The notes: generated by a model from the letters alone, not told the origin. DNA of 64,000 bases from Pseudomonas pisciculturae (GCF_015461805.1 NZ_JACVZE010000007.1:62001-126000); one strand, 5' to 3'; positions 44,944-54,060 are shown, counted from the first letter of the stretch. Numbers and translations: made by a program.

Positions 44944-45663
44944 ATGGCAGTTGAGTGCGTAGCAGGCAGTCACGTAGCTCCCGAAGAACGGTTTGATTAT
45001 TTCTGGCGCCAACAGGGCGAGTGGGTCGAAGAGCCCAACCGCCGACGCGGTGGTGAGAGTGGTGTGCAGCGGGTGATGAGCGCCAATGGCAACTTGCTCT
45101 ACAGCAAGCGCCAGACGGGGCATATCTATCGCAGTTGGCTTCACCCGTTTGGTCGTCCCACTGTATTGCGCGAGCGGGATGCTATCAAAGGCCTGCGCTT
45201 GTTGGATGTGCGCGTCCCAGACATGGTCTTTTGCGAGGCGCGCCGCGACCCGCAGCACCAATGGAAGGCATTGCTGGTCACTGCAGCTTTGGATGGCTTC
45301 GACGAAATCGAGAACTGGTACGCAACCGGTGGCCGCGAACGGTACGGTGAGTGGGTGCACGAGCGCGTACTCAAGGAATTGGCCGGCACATTGGCCCGTA
45401 TGCACAAGGGGCGCTGGCAGCATGGTTGCCTGTACGCCAAGCACATTTTCGTACGGGTCACCGGCGAAGGTGATTCAGCCAATGTGGAAATTGCGTTGCT
45501 GGATTTCGAGAAATGCCGTCAGCGCCTGACCGCCCATCGGGCCGCATCCCACGACATGCAGCAACTGCGACGCCATTCGTCGTGGAGCAGCGATGACTGG
45601 AACAAACTCAGCTACTTTTACGAGACGGCGTTTGGCAGCGCTATCAAGGGTTTAACCAGATGA
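44944..45663 (+). CDS. wapQ: Lipopolysaccharide core heptose kinase-like protein (InaA/WapQ family)
   Basis: The 239-residue protein has a small Kdo/WaaP-type kinase fold. It shows LARMHKGRWQHGCLYAKHIFV in place of the catalytic loop and ALLDFEKCRQRL with Asp187 as the metal-binding residue. The usual HGD aspartate after His160 is not in the plain form (HGCLYAKH), as in other InaA proteins. Phosphorylation of core heptose tightens the outer membrane through divalent cations, which fits control by a metal-sensing ColRS. The gene follows the methyltransferase and shares ATGA with the small downstream gene. Confidence 0.83.
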   Translation: MAVECVAGSHVAPEERFDYFWRQQGEWVEEPNRRRGGESGVQRVMSANGNLLYSKRQTGHIYRSWLHPFGRPTVLRERDAIKGLRLLDVRVPDMVFCEARRDPQHQWKALLVTAALDGFDEIENWYATGGRERYGEWVHERVLKELAGTLARMHKGRWQHGCLYAKHIFVRVTGEGDSANVEIALLDFEKCRQRLTAHRAASHDMQQLRRHSSWSSDDWNKLSYFYETAFGSAIKGLTR

Positions 45664-45887
45664 AGCTAGAAATAGCACGAGGTGTGTTCCTGGTCGGGGC
45701 GTTGGGCGTTGCAGCCTTGGCGTTGGCGGCGTGGGAACAGCCTCGCACACAGGTGCTCAGTGCGACGCAGAGTAGCGGGCAATGCCTGCTGCCGCGTGTC
45801 GCCAAGACGAATGTGGCGGTCAAGCCTGATCATGAGTTATTGCTGTTCATGTTTGGCATGTCTCAAGGGATGAGGCCACAGAGTTGA
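45660..45887 (+). CDS. Small membrane-anchored protein at the end of the col operon
   Basis: The 75-residue protein starts MKLEIARGVFLVGALGVAALALAAW, an N-terminal signal anchor. A short extracytoplasmic part follows, with one cysteine (QCLLPRVAKTNVAVKPDHELLLFMFGMSQGMRPQS). It is translationally coupled to wapQ by ATGA and precedes the operon terminator, so it is expressed with the LPS-modification genes. I do not recognise a family. Coding is supported by the coupling, the hydrophobic N-terminus and the operon position. Confidence 0.65.
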   Translation: MKLEIARGVFLVGALGVAALALAAWEQPRTQVLSATQSSGQCLLPRVAKTNVAVKPDHELLLFMFGMSQGMRPQS

Positions 45888-45905
45888 AACGATTCAAACC
45901 TCCGA

Positions 45906-45938
45906 GAAAGGGCCTTGCGATGCGAGGCCTTTTTTTTC
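45906..45938 (+). terminator. Intrinsic terminator of the methyltransferase-wapQ operon
   Basis: AAGGGCCTtgc and gcgAGGCCTT pair with one bulge and lead into eight T. Confidence 0.85.
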
Positions 45939-45957
45939 GTCTGTGGTCTGTGGTGAG

Positions 45958-46024
45958 CTAATACCAGTCAGTCAAGGCGCAACACTGTGCCTGTGGCGAG
46001 GGAGCAAGCGCCCTCGCCACAGGT
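45958..46024. mobile_element. Decayed relative of the 39.7-kb MITE-like element
   Basis: CTAATACCAGTCAGTCAAG at the left matches the terminal repeat of the complete element in 18 of 19 bases of its right-end copy. The following gcgcaacactgtgcctgtggcgagggag aligns with its interior, but the inner REP pair has shrunk to one hairpin (cctgtggcgagggagcaagc then gccctcgccacagg). No right terminal repeat or target duplication is visible. Confidence 0.6.
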
Positions 46025-46079
46025 ACAGCGCACTGCGCTCTCCAGCGCCCGCAAGCCCCCACCTTTAGATCAGTGCCCT

Positions 46080-49000
46080 TCATGCCCTGTCTGGTTTGGC
46101 CAGCAAGGTGTACACGCAGGGCAACACAAACAGCGTAAACAGCGTGCCAATCGACATCCCCGTCGCAATCACCATCCCGATGTCAAACCGGCTCACCGCC
46201 CCCGCGCCCGTAGCCAGAATCAACGGCACCATGCCAAACACCATCGCGGCAGTGGTCATCAACACCGGACGCAGGCGAATAGCCGCAGCCTCTTCCACGG
46301 CCTGACGTGCGGTCAGGCCCTTGTCCTTGCGCAGTTGATTGGCGAACTCGACGATCAGAATCCCGTGTTTGCTGATCAAGCCGATCAACGTCACCAAGCC
46401 GACCTGGGTGTAGATATTCATGCTCGACCAGCCGAGGAACAACGGAATCAACGCGCCGCAGATCGATAACGGCACCGTCACCAAAATCACCAACGGGTCG
46501 CGAAAACTTTCGAACTGCGCGGCCAGCACCAAAAAGATGATCGCCAGGGCCAAGCCAAACGTTACCCACAACGCCGAGCCTTCCTGGACGAATTGCCGGG
46601 ATGCGCCGCTGTAGTCGAAGGCATAACCGGGTGGGGTTTCTTCAATGGCAATCTGGCGCACCGTCTCGATGGCTTCACCCATGCTGACGATGGGAAAGCC
46701 TGAGATCAACGCCGAGTTGAGTTGCTGGAACTGGTTCAACTGGCGAGGCCGGGCGCGGTCAGACACGGTGATCAGGGTCGACAGCGGCAGCAGTTCGCCC
46801 TGGGCGTTTTTTACGTAGTAGTTGTTGAGCCAGTCGGGGTTGTCGCGGTACGCACGCTCCACCTGGGCGATCACCTTGTAGCTGCGCCCATCCAGGGTGA
46901 ACCGGTTGATTTCCGCCTCTGCCAGCAACGTTGCCAGCGTGCCACCGAGGTCTTGCATCGACACGCCCATTTGCGCCGCCTTGGCACGGTCGATGTCCAC
47001 CACCACTTCGGGCTTATCGAACGCCAGATCGATATCGACGAAGGCAAACTTGCCCGACTCCATCGCACGTTTTTTTACCCGGTTGGCCACTTCCAGCAGC
47101 GATTCATAGTCGTTGGCGGTGTTGATCACAAAGCCGAACGGCAAACCTTCGCCCGTACCCGGCAATGAGGGCAGGTTAAAGCCGAACACCTGTAAGCCTG
47201 GGATCTGCTCCAAGCGGCTTTGCACCTCGGGCAGGATCTGCATCTGCGTGCGCTCGCGCTCGTTCCACGGTTTGAGCAGGAAGCCGCCAATACCGGACTG
47301 CACGCCGTTGAACCCGTTGATCTGGAACGATGAGTAGTACTCCGGGAACTCCTTGAAGATCTTGATGAACTCGTCGGTGTAGGTGTTGAGGTAGTCCAGG
47401 TTGGTCGGTTGCGGCGCGCTGGCAATCATGAAAATGATGCCCTGGTCCTCATCGGGTGCCAGCTGCGACTGGGTGAACTTGAGAAACACCGGGATCAGGC
47501 ACAACACGATCAATGCAAACACGATTACCACCGGCCGCGTGTTCAAGGTGCCGTGCAACATGCTCTGGTAGCGGCGCTTGAGGCTGTCGAAGATACGGTC
47601 GAGGCGATGGGCCAGGCCTGTGGGGTTCTCATCGTGGCGCAACAGCAGCGCGCACATCATCGGTGACAGGGTCAGCGCAACGATCCCGGAAATGATCACC
47701 GCCCCGGCCAGGGTCAGGGCGAACTCCTTGAACAGCGCGCCGGTGAGCCCCTCCAGAAAACCGATAGGCGCATACACCGCCGCTAGGGTGACAGTCATCG
47801 AAACCACCGGCAGGGCGATTTCCCGTGCGCCTTCGAGCGCCGCATCCAATGGGGTTTTGCCTTGCTCGATATGCCGGTGAATGTTTTCCACCACCACAAT
47901 CGCGTCGTCCACCACCAACCCGATGGCCAACACCATCGCCAGCAGGGTCAGCAGGTTGATCGAGTAACCCATCAGTTGCATGAAAAACAGCACGCCGATC
48001 ATCGACAGCGGAATGGTGACCACCGGGATCACCACCGAGCGCAAGGCGCCGAGGAACAGGAACACCACCACAATCACGATCAGCACTGCTTCAAACAGGG
48101 TCTTGACCACTTCGTTGATGGACGCCTGGATGAACAGCGTGGCGTCGTAGGCAATTTCGGCCTTGAGGTTGGGCGGCAACTGGGACTCCAGCTCCGGCAT
48201 GATCTTGCGCACTTCCTTGATCACATCCAGGGGGTTGGCGCTGGGGGTGGCCTTGATGCCGATATACACCGACGGCGTACCGCCGAACGAACTGATGGCG
48301 TTGTAGTTTTCCGCGCCCATTTCGACCCGTGCCACGTCCCGCAGCAGTACCCGGCTGTCGCCATCGGTTTTCACCGCAATGGCGCCAAAGGCGTCGGCCG
48401 ACTTGAGATCGGTGTTGGCATTGATGCTGGTGACCACGAACTCGCCTTTCACTTCGCCGGCGGCAGAGAGGAAGTTATAGCGGCGCACGGCGTCGGTGAT
48501 GTCACTGGCACTCAGGCCAAAGCCTGCGAGCTTCACCGGGTCGAGCCAGATACGCATGGCGAACACCTGGTTGCCGAGGATCTCCGCTTCGGCCATGCCC
48601 GGCAGCGTGGCGAGCTTGGGCTGGATCACCCGTGACAGGTAGTCGGTGATCTGCGGGTTGTTCAGTTGCTGGCTGGAGAAACTGATGTACATCAGTGCCG
48701 AGGCATCGGCGGCTTCTTTGCTCAGCACCGGGTCTTCTGCATCTTGGGGCAGTTGGTTCTTCACCTCGTTGGCCTTGGCCAGCAACTCGGTAAACAGCCG
48801 GTCGCTGTTGGCACCAATGCGTGCGTAGATCGAGATCACCGAGAAGTTCTGGCGACTGACCGACGTCATGTAGTCAATGCCCTCGGCGCTCGCCAGGCTT
48901 TGTTGCAAGGGTTGGGTGATATAGCCCTGGATCGTCTCGGCATTGGCACCGGGGTAGGCGGTGGTCACCGTGATGAGGGCGTTTTCCATGCTGGGGTATT

Positions 49001-49106
49001 GGCGCAGTGGCAGCTTGCTGTAGGCCTGGAAACCCAGGAGCACAATCAGCAGGCTGACCACCAAGGCCAGCACCGGACGGCGGATAAACACGTCTGTGAA
49101 CTTCAT
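46080..49106 (-). CDS. RND multidrug efflux permease, HAE-1 family
   Basis: The 1008-residue pump has twelve helices and two large periplasmic loops. It starts MKFTDVFIRRPVLALVVSLLIVLLGFQAYSKLPLRQYP. The proton-relay aspartates are in LAIGLVVDDAIVVVENI (helix 4). It resembles MexW-like permeases and exports drugs or small toxic molecules using proton flow. Its adaptor lies three bases upstream on the same strand. No outer-membrane channel gene is present, so a shared channel such as an OprM-type protein would be needed. The substrate is unknown. Confidence 0.9.
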   Translation of the reverse strand: MKFTDVFIRRPVLALVVSLLIVLLGFQAYSKLPLRQYPSMENALITVTTAYPGANAETIQGYITQPLQQSLASAEGIDYMTSVSRQNFSVISIYARIGANSDRLFTELLAKANEVKNQLPQDAEDPVLSKEAADASALMYISFSSQQLNNPQITDYLSRVIQPKLATLPGMAEAEILGNQVFAMRIWLDPVKLAGFGLSASDITDAVRRYNFLSAAGEVKGEFVVTSINANTDLKSADAFGAIAVKTDGDSRVLLRDVARVEMGAENYNAISSFGGTPSVYIGIKATPSANPLDVIKEVRKIMPELESQLPPNLKAEIAYDATLFIQASINEVVKTLFEAVLIVIVVVFLFLGALRSVVIPVVTIPLSMIGVLFFMQLMGYSINLLTLLAMVLAIGLVVDDAIVVVENIHRHIEQGKTPLDAALEGAREIALPVVSMTVTLAAVYAPIGFLEGLTGALFKEFALTLAGAVIISGIVALTLSPMMCALLLRHDENPTGLAHRLDRIFDSLKRRYQSMLHGTLNTRPVVIVFALIVLCLIPVFLKFTQSQLAPDEDQGIIFMIASAPQPTNLDYLNTYTDEFIKIFKEFPEYYSSFQINGFNGVQSGIGGFLLKPWNERERTQMQILPEVQSRLEQIPGLQVFGFNLPSLPGTGEGLPFGFVINTANDYESLLEVANRVKKRAMESGKFAFVDIDLAFDKPEVVVDIDRAKAAQMGVSMQDLGGTLATLLAEAEINRFTLDGRSYKVIAQVERAYRDNPDWLNNYYVKNAQGELLPLSTLITVSDRARPRQLNQFQQLNSALISGFPIVSMGEAIETVRQIAIEETPPGYAFDYSGASRQFVQEGSALWVTFGLALAIIFLVLAAQFESFRDPLVILVTVPLSICGALIPLFLGWSSMNIYTQVGLVTLIGLISKHGILIVEFANQLRKDKGLTARQAVEEAAAIRLRPVLMTTAAMVFGMVPLILATGAGAVSRFDIGMVIATGMSIGTLFTLFVLPCVYTLLAKPDRA

Positions 49107-49109
49107 GAC

Positions 49110-50240
49110 TCAATGCCCTGCCGGCAGGTTTTTGTCTGCGCTGATGGCGATGGGCGTACCGTTGTCCAGTTTCAACTGGCCGGCGCTGACTACCTGTTCA
49201 CCGGCTTTCAGACCTTTGCTCACCAGCACCAGGCCACCGCGTCGTTCGCCGGTTTCCACAAAGCGCCGCTCGGCAATCAATACAGGCTGGCCGTTGGCGT
49301 CTTCTTCCACCTCGCCGCTCTCGGACTTTTTCTCGGCCACGGCATACACCGAGTTGCCGTAGAGGGTGTAGGTGATTGCGCTTTCCGGCACCACGATCTG
49401 TGCAGTCGGGTTGGGCAGCAACACGTCCAGGCTGGTGAACATGCCGGGTAGCAGTTTGCTCTCGGGGTTGGCCAGTGTGGCGCGCACCAGCACGTTGCGT
49501 GTGCTGTCCTCAACCTTGGGGTTGATCGCACTGATGCTGCCGGGGAACTGCTGGCCAGGGTAGGCCGAAACCAGCACCTGCACGCTTTGCTTAAGGGCGA
49601 CTTTGGGCACGACATGTTCGGGGATATAGAAGTCGACGTAGAGGCTGCTAATGTCTTGCAACGTGGCGATCACCGTGCCGCTGGCCAGGTAGTCGCCCAC
49701 GTCTACCTGGCGAATGCCGATGGTGCCGCTGAACGGCGCCACGATATGTTTCTTTGCCAGGGATGCCTTGAGCTGGTTGACCGTCGCTTTGTACTTTTGC
49801 AACTGCGCGCTGAGGCGGTCGAACTCGCCCTTGGAGATCGCCTGACTGCCCACCAATTGGCTGCCACGCCCGTAATCGAGCTGCGCCAGGCCCAGGTCGG
49901 CCTGGGCTGTTTCCAGCAGCGCGCTTTCCACGGCGCTGTCGAGTTGCACCAAGGGTTGCCCGGCCTTGACCTTCTGCCCGGACTCGAACTGCACGTCTTT
50001 CACGGTGCCGGCCACCTCCAGGCTCAAGTTGACGCCTTGCAGGGCTTTGAGCGTACCGACTGACGGCAAGCGTTGTTGCCAGGGTTGCTCGACCGCCGTC
50101 GCGACCGCCACGCTGACCGCCGGTTTTGGCTGTGAAAAGACCTGGATCTGCTGGTAGATGGAAAAGGCCTTGTAGCCCCCCAGCAGCAGGATGATTAACA
50201 GGACGACACCCAACATGATCAGCATGCGACGGCGCAGCAT
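49110..50240 (-). CDS. RND efflux periplasmic adaptor (membrane fusion protein)
   Basis: The 376-residue adaptor is anchored by MLIMLGVVLLIILLLGGYKAFSIYQQ. It has a barrel-sandwich domain (VGTLKALQGVNLSLEVAGTVKDVQFESGQKVKAGQPLVQLD), a short coiled coil (ALLETAQADLGLAQLDYGRGSQLVGSQAISKGEFDRLSAQL) and the second lipoyl half (HIVAPFSGTIGIRQVDVGDYL). A beta-barrel and a membrane-proximal domain follow. AGGAA precedes the ATG. It forms a two-gene unit with the permease. No local repressor gene is next to it. Confidence 0.9.
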   Translation of the reverse strand: MLRRRMLIMLGVVLLIILLLGGYKAFSIYQQIQVFSQPKPAVSVAVATAVEQPWQQRLPSVGTLKALQGVNLSLEVAGTVKDVQFESGQKVKAGQPLVQLDSAVESALLETAQADLGLAQLDYGRGSQLVGSQAISKGEFDRLSAQLQKYKATVNQLKASLAKKHIVAPFSGTIGIRQVDVGDYLASGTVIATLQDISSLYVDFYIPEHVVPKVALKQSVQVLVSAYPGQQFPGSISAINPKVEDSTRNVLVRATLANPESKLLPGMFTSLDVLLPNPTAQIVVPESAITYTLYGNSVYAVAEKKSESGEVEEDANGQPVLIAERRFVETGERRGGLVLVSKGLKAGEQVVSAGQLKLDNGTPIAISADKNLPAGH

Positions 50241-50376
50241 ATTTCCGATTCCTTGGAAAAACTGAGACAGACGAAGACAGACAAGCCCGGAACATTACTC
50301 CGAGTGTAGTGGGGTTTCCAGCCGGTAATTTTGACAGGTGACAGGGCCAATACTGGCCCTGTGGGTGAGGCGGGGG

Positions 50377-51477
50377 TTAGATCAGATGCAGATGGTTATC
50401 CCAGAGCCCTGCGGGTAATTCCAATGGCTTTGCTACCAACTGTTTCTGGCGGCAATCGTAGAAGCGGCATCGCCCTTGACCTGAGGTCACCACAAATCCG
50501 TCGGCCACTGCGCCTACACCGGCACAGTCTGGCAAGGGGCCGTCCAGGCGCAGCTCGCCGCTGTCCATGTCCCAGATAAAGAAACGGTTGCCCCGTGGTG
50601 CGGTCAACGCCACCAGGCGCAATTCGCTGTGCACGGCGACGCTGGCGGTGTAATGCCCCATCGCCTGCAATTGCTCATCGGCCACCGGGAACGCCACGAA
50701 CGGTTGCCCGGGACGCTTGATCGCCAGCAACTCGGAACGCTCCTGGGACGGCCCCATGAATTGCTGGCCCGTGAGGATGGTGCCATCGCTGGCGATGCCC
50801 ATATGGCGCACGCTGTTCATCTGCTGGGCCAGGGCTTCCTTGCTGATGAGGCTGCCATCACGGTGCATCAGCACCAGGCTCGGTTCCATGGCGTTGAGGT
50901 TCATTTCCACGCGGCTTTCGGCTTCGGTGCGAATGCCGCCGTTGGCCACCACCAGGGTTTCACCGTCGGGCATCCATGACACCTGGTGCGGGCCGATGCC
51001 GTGGGTGGAAATCTCGCCGGTGTGCACCAGCCGTTCGCCTTCGAACTTGTACACGCCGAGCAGGCCACGGCCGGGGTCGGACGTGTCGTTCTCGGTGGCA
51101 TACAGCCAGTCGCCGCTCTTGTGGATCACCGCGTGGCCATAGAAGTGGCGATTGGCCTGGGACGTGATCGTTTGCAGCAACGTGCCATCACGCAGATCGA
51201 TCAGGTAACTCTCGGAACCGGGGCGACGTGCGACAAACAGCGCAATCGGCAGGGTGGGGTGGTTGATGATGTCGTGGCAACGCTGGCCGACCTGGGTAGC
51301 AAACACCTGCTTACCGTCCAGGCGGTAGCCCACGGCGTAGTGCTTGCCGTCGGCATCATCGCGGGCCGACAGCAGCAACGGGCCCTTGTCTTTCCCCTTG
51401 AACAGCGTCCAGCCGCCCAGCGTAATCGCACTGAGCAGCACGCTGCCAACTGCCAAAGCCTGTCGCCTGAGCATCAT
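50377..51477 (-). CDS. DUF1513 protein, exported beta-propeller-like
   Basis: The 366-residue protein has an N-terminal signal (MMLRRQALAVGSVLLSAITLGGW), with twin arginine but no full Tat motif. The rest has beta-propeller-like repeats (HYAVGYRLDGKQVFATQV, RGLLGVYKFEGERLVHTGEISTHGIGPHQVSWMPDGETLVVANGG). DUF1513 genes sit with imelysins and diheme oxidoreductases in iron-regulated clusters; function is unknown. The start overlaps the imelysin stop by one base, so the two are coupled. A perfect ACAGGGCCA/TGGCCCTGT hairpin lies downstream at 50341-50362. Confidence 0.82.
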   Translation of the reverse strand: MMLRRQALAVGSVLLSAITLGGWTLFKGKDKGPLLLSARDDADGKHYAVGYRLDGKQVFATQVGQRCHDIINHPTLPIALFVARRPGSESYLIDLRDGTLLQTITSQANRHFYGHAVIHKSGDWLYATENDTSDPGRGLLGVYKFEGERLVHTGEISTHGIGPHQVSWMPDGETLVVANGGIRTEAESRVEMNLNAMEPSLVLMHRDGSLISKEALAQQMNSVRHMGIASDGTILTGQQFMGPSQERSELLAIKRPGQPFVAFPVADEQLQAMGHYTASVAVHSELRLVALTAPRGNRFFIWDMDSGELRLDGPLPDCAGVGAVADGFVVTSGQGRCRFYDCRQKQLVAKPLELPAGLWDNHLHLI

Positions 51478-52541
51478 CAGTCACCGTCGTTGGCGTTAAA
51501 GCCCAGTTGAATGCCCAGCGCCTTGGCCAACTCGCCTTCGTGCAGGCGGTGGACAACGTTGAGGCTGTCGTAGATGTCGTTGAGTTGCTGGCGCCCGGCG
51601 TCGTCGCTCAACAGTTCGTTGAGGGTGCGCTGGTTGCTGGCGAACAGTTTAAGCGACGCAGCGTAGGCGGCGTCGATCTTGTCGGCCAACGGCTTCTGAT
51701 CGGACGGCAGCAGGCCACGCAAGCCTTTGTTGTCGACGCCGACCCACACGGTCTGGGCCGCCGCGAGGCTGGCTTCGAGGCTTTGCAGGGACGATTGGCT
51801 GCGCCAGGCATCGGCCTGGAACGGCTGCGGGATGCCCTTGGTCTGGCGGCCCATCGGCGTGCCGAGTTTCTTTTTGAGGGTGTCCAGTGCGGTCACCTGG
51901 ACGCGCAGCAGATCGGCGATGGCTTCGTGGGAATCGGCGTAGCGTTGGTTCGGAAACTTGGTCATCTGCGCGAGCATGCCGTCGGTGCTGTTCCAGCTCG
52001 CCAGGATCTCTTCGGCCAACGCCTGCTGGCGCTCGCCAATGGCGATCAACAGCGGGCAGTAACGGGCCTTTTGAGCCGCGTCGGCAACGTCGGGCTTGGC
52101 GTCGTAGAGGATGTATTCGTAAGCCGACAGGCCCTGAACCACAACGCTGGACTTGGCAAGGGCGGCGCCGTCGATCTGCGGCTGGGCGCTCACCAACTGT
52201 TCAACCTGGCGACCCACCAGGTTCTTTTTGTCTGGCCAGAACTGCACCTGCCACGAGCGGTTGCCCTCGGCCAGCGGGCCGATCAGCAGCGGTTGCAACT
52301 CGGCCCAGGCTTTTTGCGCGTGCAGGAAGTCGGCGCGGGCGGTGTCCAGGCTCTCTTTACCCTGGCAGTAGGCCAGGGCGCTGACGGCCAGTTGGCGGTC
52401 AGCTTCGACCCAACGGCTGTAAGTCGGCAGGATCACTTGCTTGGCGATGGCCGCCGAGGTCACCGCTTGCGGGTCTTGTGGCGAGCAGGCGCCCAGGGCG
52501 AGGGCGGCAAGGCTGGTGAACAACAACTTGGGACGGAACAT
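51477..52541 (-). CDS. Imelysin family lipoprotein
   Basis: The 354-residue protein has a lipobox LGAC (Cys19) and the all-helical imelysin domain (YSRWVEADRQLAVSALAYCQGKESLDTARADFLHAQKAWAELQPLLIGP). Imelysins are thought to bind iron in the periplasm through GxHxxE. Here that position is GLSAYEY, so the histidine is replaced. It lies between the diheme oxidoreductase (31-bp gap) and DUF1513, a layout linked to iron in pseudomonads. Other cluster copies usually include a second imelysin; none is seen here. Confidence 0.85.
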   Translation of the reverse strand: MFRPKLLFTSLAALALGACSPQDPQAVTSAAIAKQVILPTYSRWVEADRQLAVSALAYCQGKESLDTARADFLHAQKAWAELQPLLIGPLAEGNRSWQVQFWPDKKNLVGRQVEQLVSAQPQIDGAALAKSSVVVQGLSAYEYILYDAKPDVADAAQKARYCPLLIAIGERQQALAEEILASWNSTDGMLAQMTKFPNQRYADSHEAIADLLRVQVTALDTLKKKLGTPMGRQTKGIPQPFQADAWRSQSSLQSLEASLAAAQTVWVGVDNKGLRGLLPSDQKPLADKIDAAYAASLKLFASNQRTLNELLSDDAGRQQLNDIYDSLNVVHRLHEGELAKALGIQLGFNANDGD

Positions 52542-52572
52542 GTCGAGCTCCCTTCTGTAAGTGGGGCAAAGC

Positions 52573-54000
52573 TTATAAAGAATTCAGGAACGCCAGCAAC
52601 GCAGCGCGCTGCTCGGCATTAAAGGACAACACATGCTGCTGCGCCGCTTGTGCTTCACCGCCGTGCCACAGCACGGCTTCCAGCAGGTTGCGGGCGCGGC
52701 CATCATGCAAGAACTGGGTGTGGCCATTCACGGTCTGCGTCAGGCCAATGCCCCACAACGGCGCGGTGCGCCAGTCGCGGCCACCGGCCTTGAACTCGCT
52801 GCGGTTGTCGGCAAGGCCTTCGCCCATGTCGTGCAGCAACAAGTCGCTGTAGGGGCGGATCACTTGGCTGGCCAGTTCAGGTTCGGCAGCGTTGGCAGCC
52901 GTGGTGAACGCGGGTGTGTGGCAACCCTGGCAACCGGCTTGATAGAACAGGTTTTTGCCGGCCAGCACTTGCGGCGTGTTAACGCCACGGCGAGCCGGCA
53001 CTGCGAGGTTACGGGTGTAGAACAGCACCAAGCGCAGGATGTTGTCGCTGACTTCCGGCTCACCGTCTGGGCCATTGCCATTGGGCGCCTGTTTACAGGC
53101 GACTTGGGCGTCGGAGCAATCATCAAAGGGTCTCAGGGAGGTGGTGAGGCCCATATCACCAGAAAACGCGTGAACATTTTGTTGATTGAGGTTGGGTTGC
53201 CCGGCTTTCCAGCCAAAGCGCCCGAGGACGGTTTTTTGCTGGGCGTCATCCCATACCCAATTGGCGCGGCCGACGATGGCCTCCTGGTCGGCAGTCTTGG
53301 CGTCGGTGTTGCGCAGGATATCGGCGTCGCTGATGGCTTCGAGCAAGCCCAGGCCGATCATCGGGGGCGCGACCCGTGCTGAAAACAGGGTGTCGGGGTG
53401 CATCGGGCCATAGCCGAGTTGGGTGATTTGCAGGGTTGGCTTGCGCAACTCCACCACGGTGCCGTCCTTGAACGTCACGTTGACCGGCGTGTAGTCGACA
53501 CGCACCTTGCCTTCCGGTGGTACGCCTGGCACGGCCATGTCCTGCAATTGCCCGCCGTAGACCGGCTCGGGCACCACGCCGTTCTGCTCGATAATGCGTG
53601 CATAGGCTGGTTGATCGGGAACCGACAACCGCACCAGCATCGACACGGCATTGGCCGCGTCGGGCAGCGGCGGATGCCCGCGGCCGTCCTTGATATGGCA
53701 GTTTTGGCAAGCATTGGTGTTGAACAGCGGGCCCAGGCCGTCTCGCGCGGTGGTGGTGGACGGCGCGATCACCCAAGGGCTGCGGAAGAAGCTGTTGCCG
53801 ACGCTGAAATCCACGCGGCGGGTGGGCGACAGGTTGGCCGAGGGCAGCGAGAACGCGTTCTGGTCGCGCTTGTTCACCGTCGCAGCGCCACCCGCCCGTG
53901 ATTCACCAGGCTCGGCCTTGGTAAATCTGGGCGCGTCATCGCAGGCAACCAGGCTCAAGGCCATCAATGTTGCGCACAGGCGAAAAAGCGAACGGAACAT
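52573..54000 (-). CDS. Diheme c-type oxidoreductase lipoprotein (DHOR/DUF1111)
   Basis: From the ATG at 54000 the product is 475 residues. The signal peptide ends in lipobox LVAC (Cys20) followed by Asp, so an inner-membrane-attached periplasmic lipoprotein is likely. Two heme c sites are visible, CQNCH (98-102) and CQGCH (357-361), in the setting GPLFNTNACQNCHIKDGRG typical of the DUF1111 thiol-oxidoreductase-like family, related to cytochrome c peroxidase. It heads the imelysin-DUF1513 operon. The function, perhaps redox handling of iron, is inferred. A Fur-like sequence lies about 60 bp upstream. Confidence 0.87.
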   Translation of the reverse strand: MFRSLFRLCATLMALSLVACDDAPRFTKAEPGESRAGGAATVNKRDQNAFSLPSANLSPTRRVDFSVGNSFFRSPWVIAPSTTTARDGLGPLFNTNACQNCHIKDGRGHPPLPDAANAVSMLVRLSVPDQPAYARIIEQNGVVPEPVYGGQLQDMAVPGVPPEGKVRVDYTPVNVTFKDGTVVELRKPTLQITQLGYGPMHPDTLFSARVAPPMIGLGLLEAISDADILRNTDAKTADQEAIVGRANWVWDDAQQKTVLGRFGWKAGQPNLNQQNVHAFSGDMGLTTSLRPFDDCSDAQVACKQAPNGNGPDGEPEVSDNILRLVLFYTRNLAVPARRGVNTPQVLAGKNLFYQAGCQGCHTPAFTTAANAAEPELASQVIRPYSDLLLHDMGEGLADNRSEFKAGGRDWRTAPLWGIGLTQTVNGHTQFLHDGRARNLLEAVLWHGGEAQAAQQHVLSFNAEQRAALLAFLNSL

Positions 54001-54060
54001 CACGTTTCCCGGGCGAAGATGAAAAATTAGGTCGCAAAGTCTAACAGGGCAGGGCCGAAT

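Noticed and set aside
50341..50362. Perfect hairpin as terminator of the DUF1513 gene
   Set aside because: The stem is strong, but neither strand has a T-run after it, so it is mentioned only under the gene.
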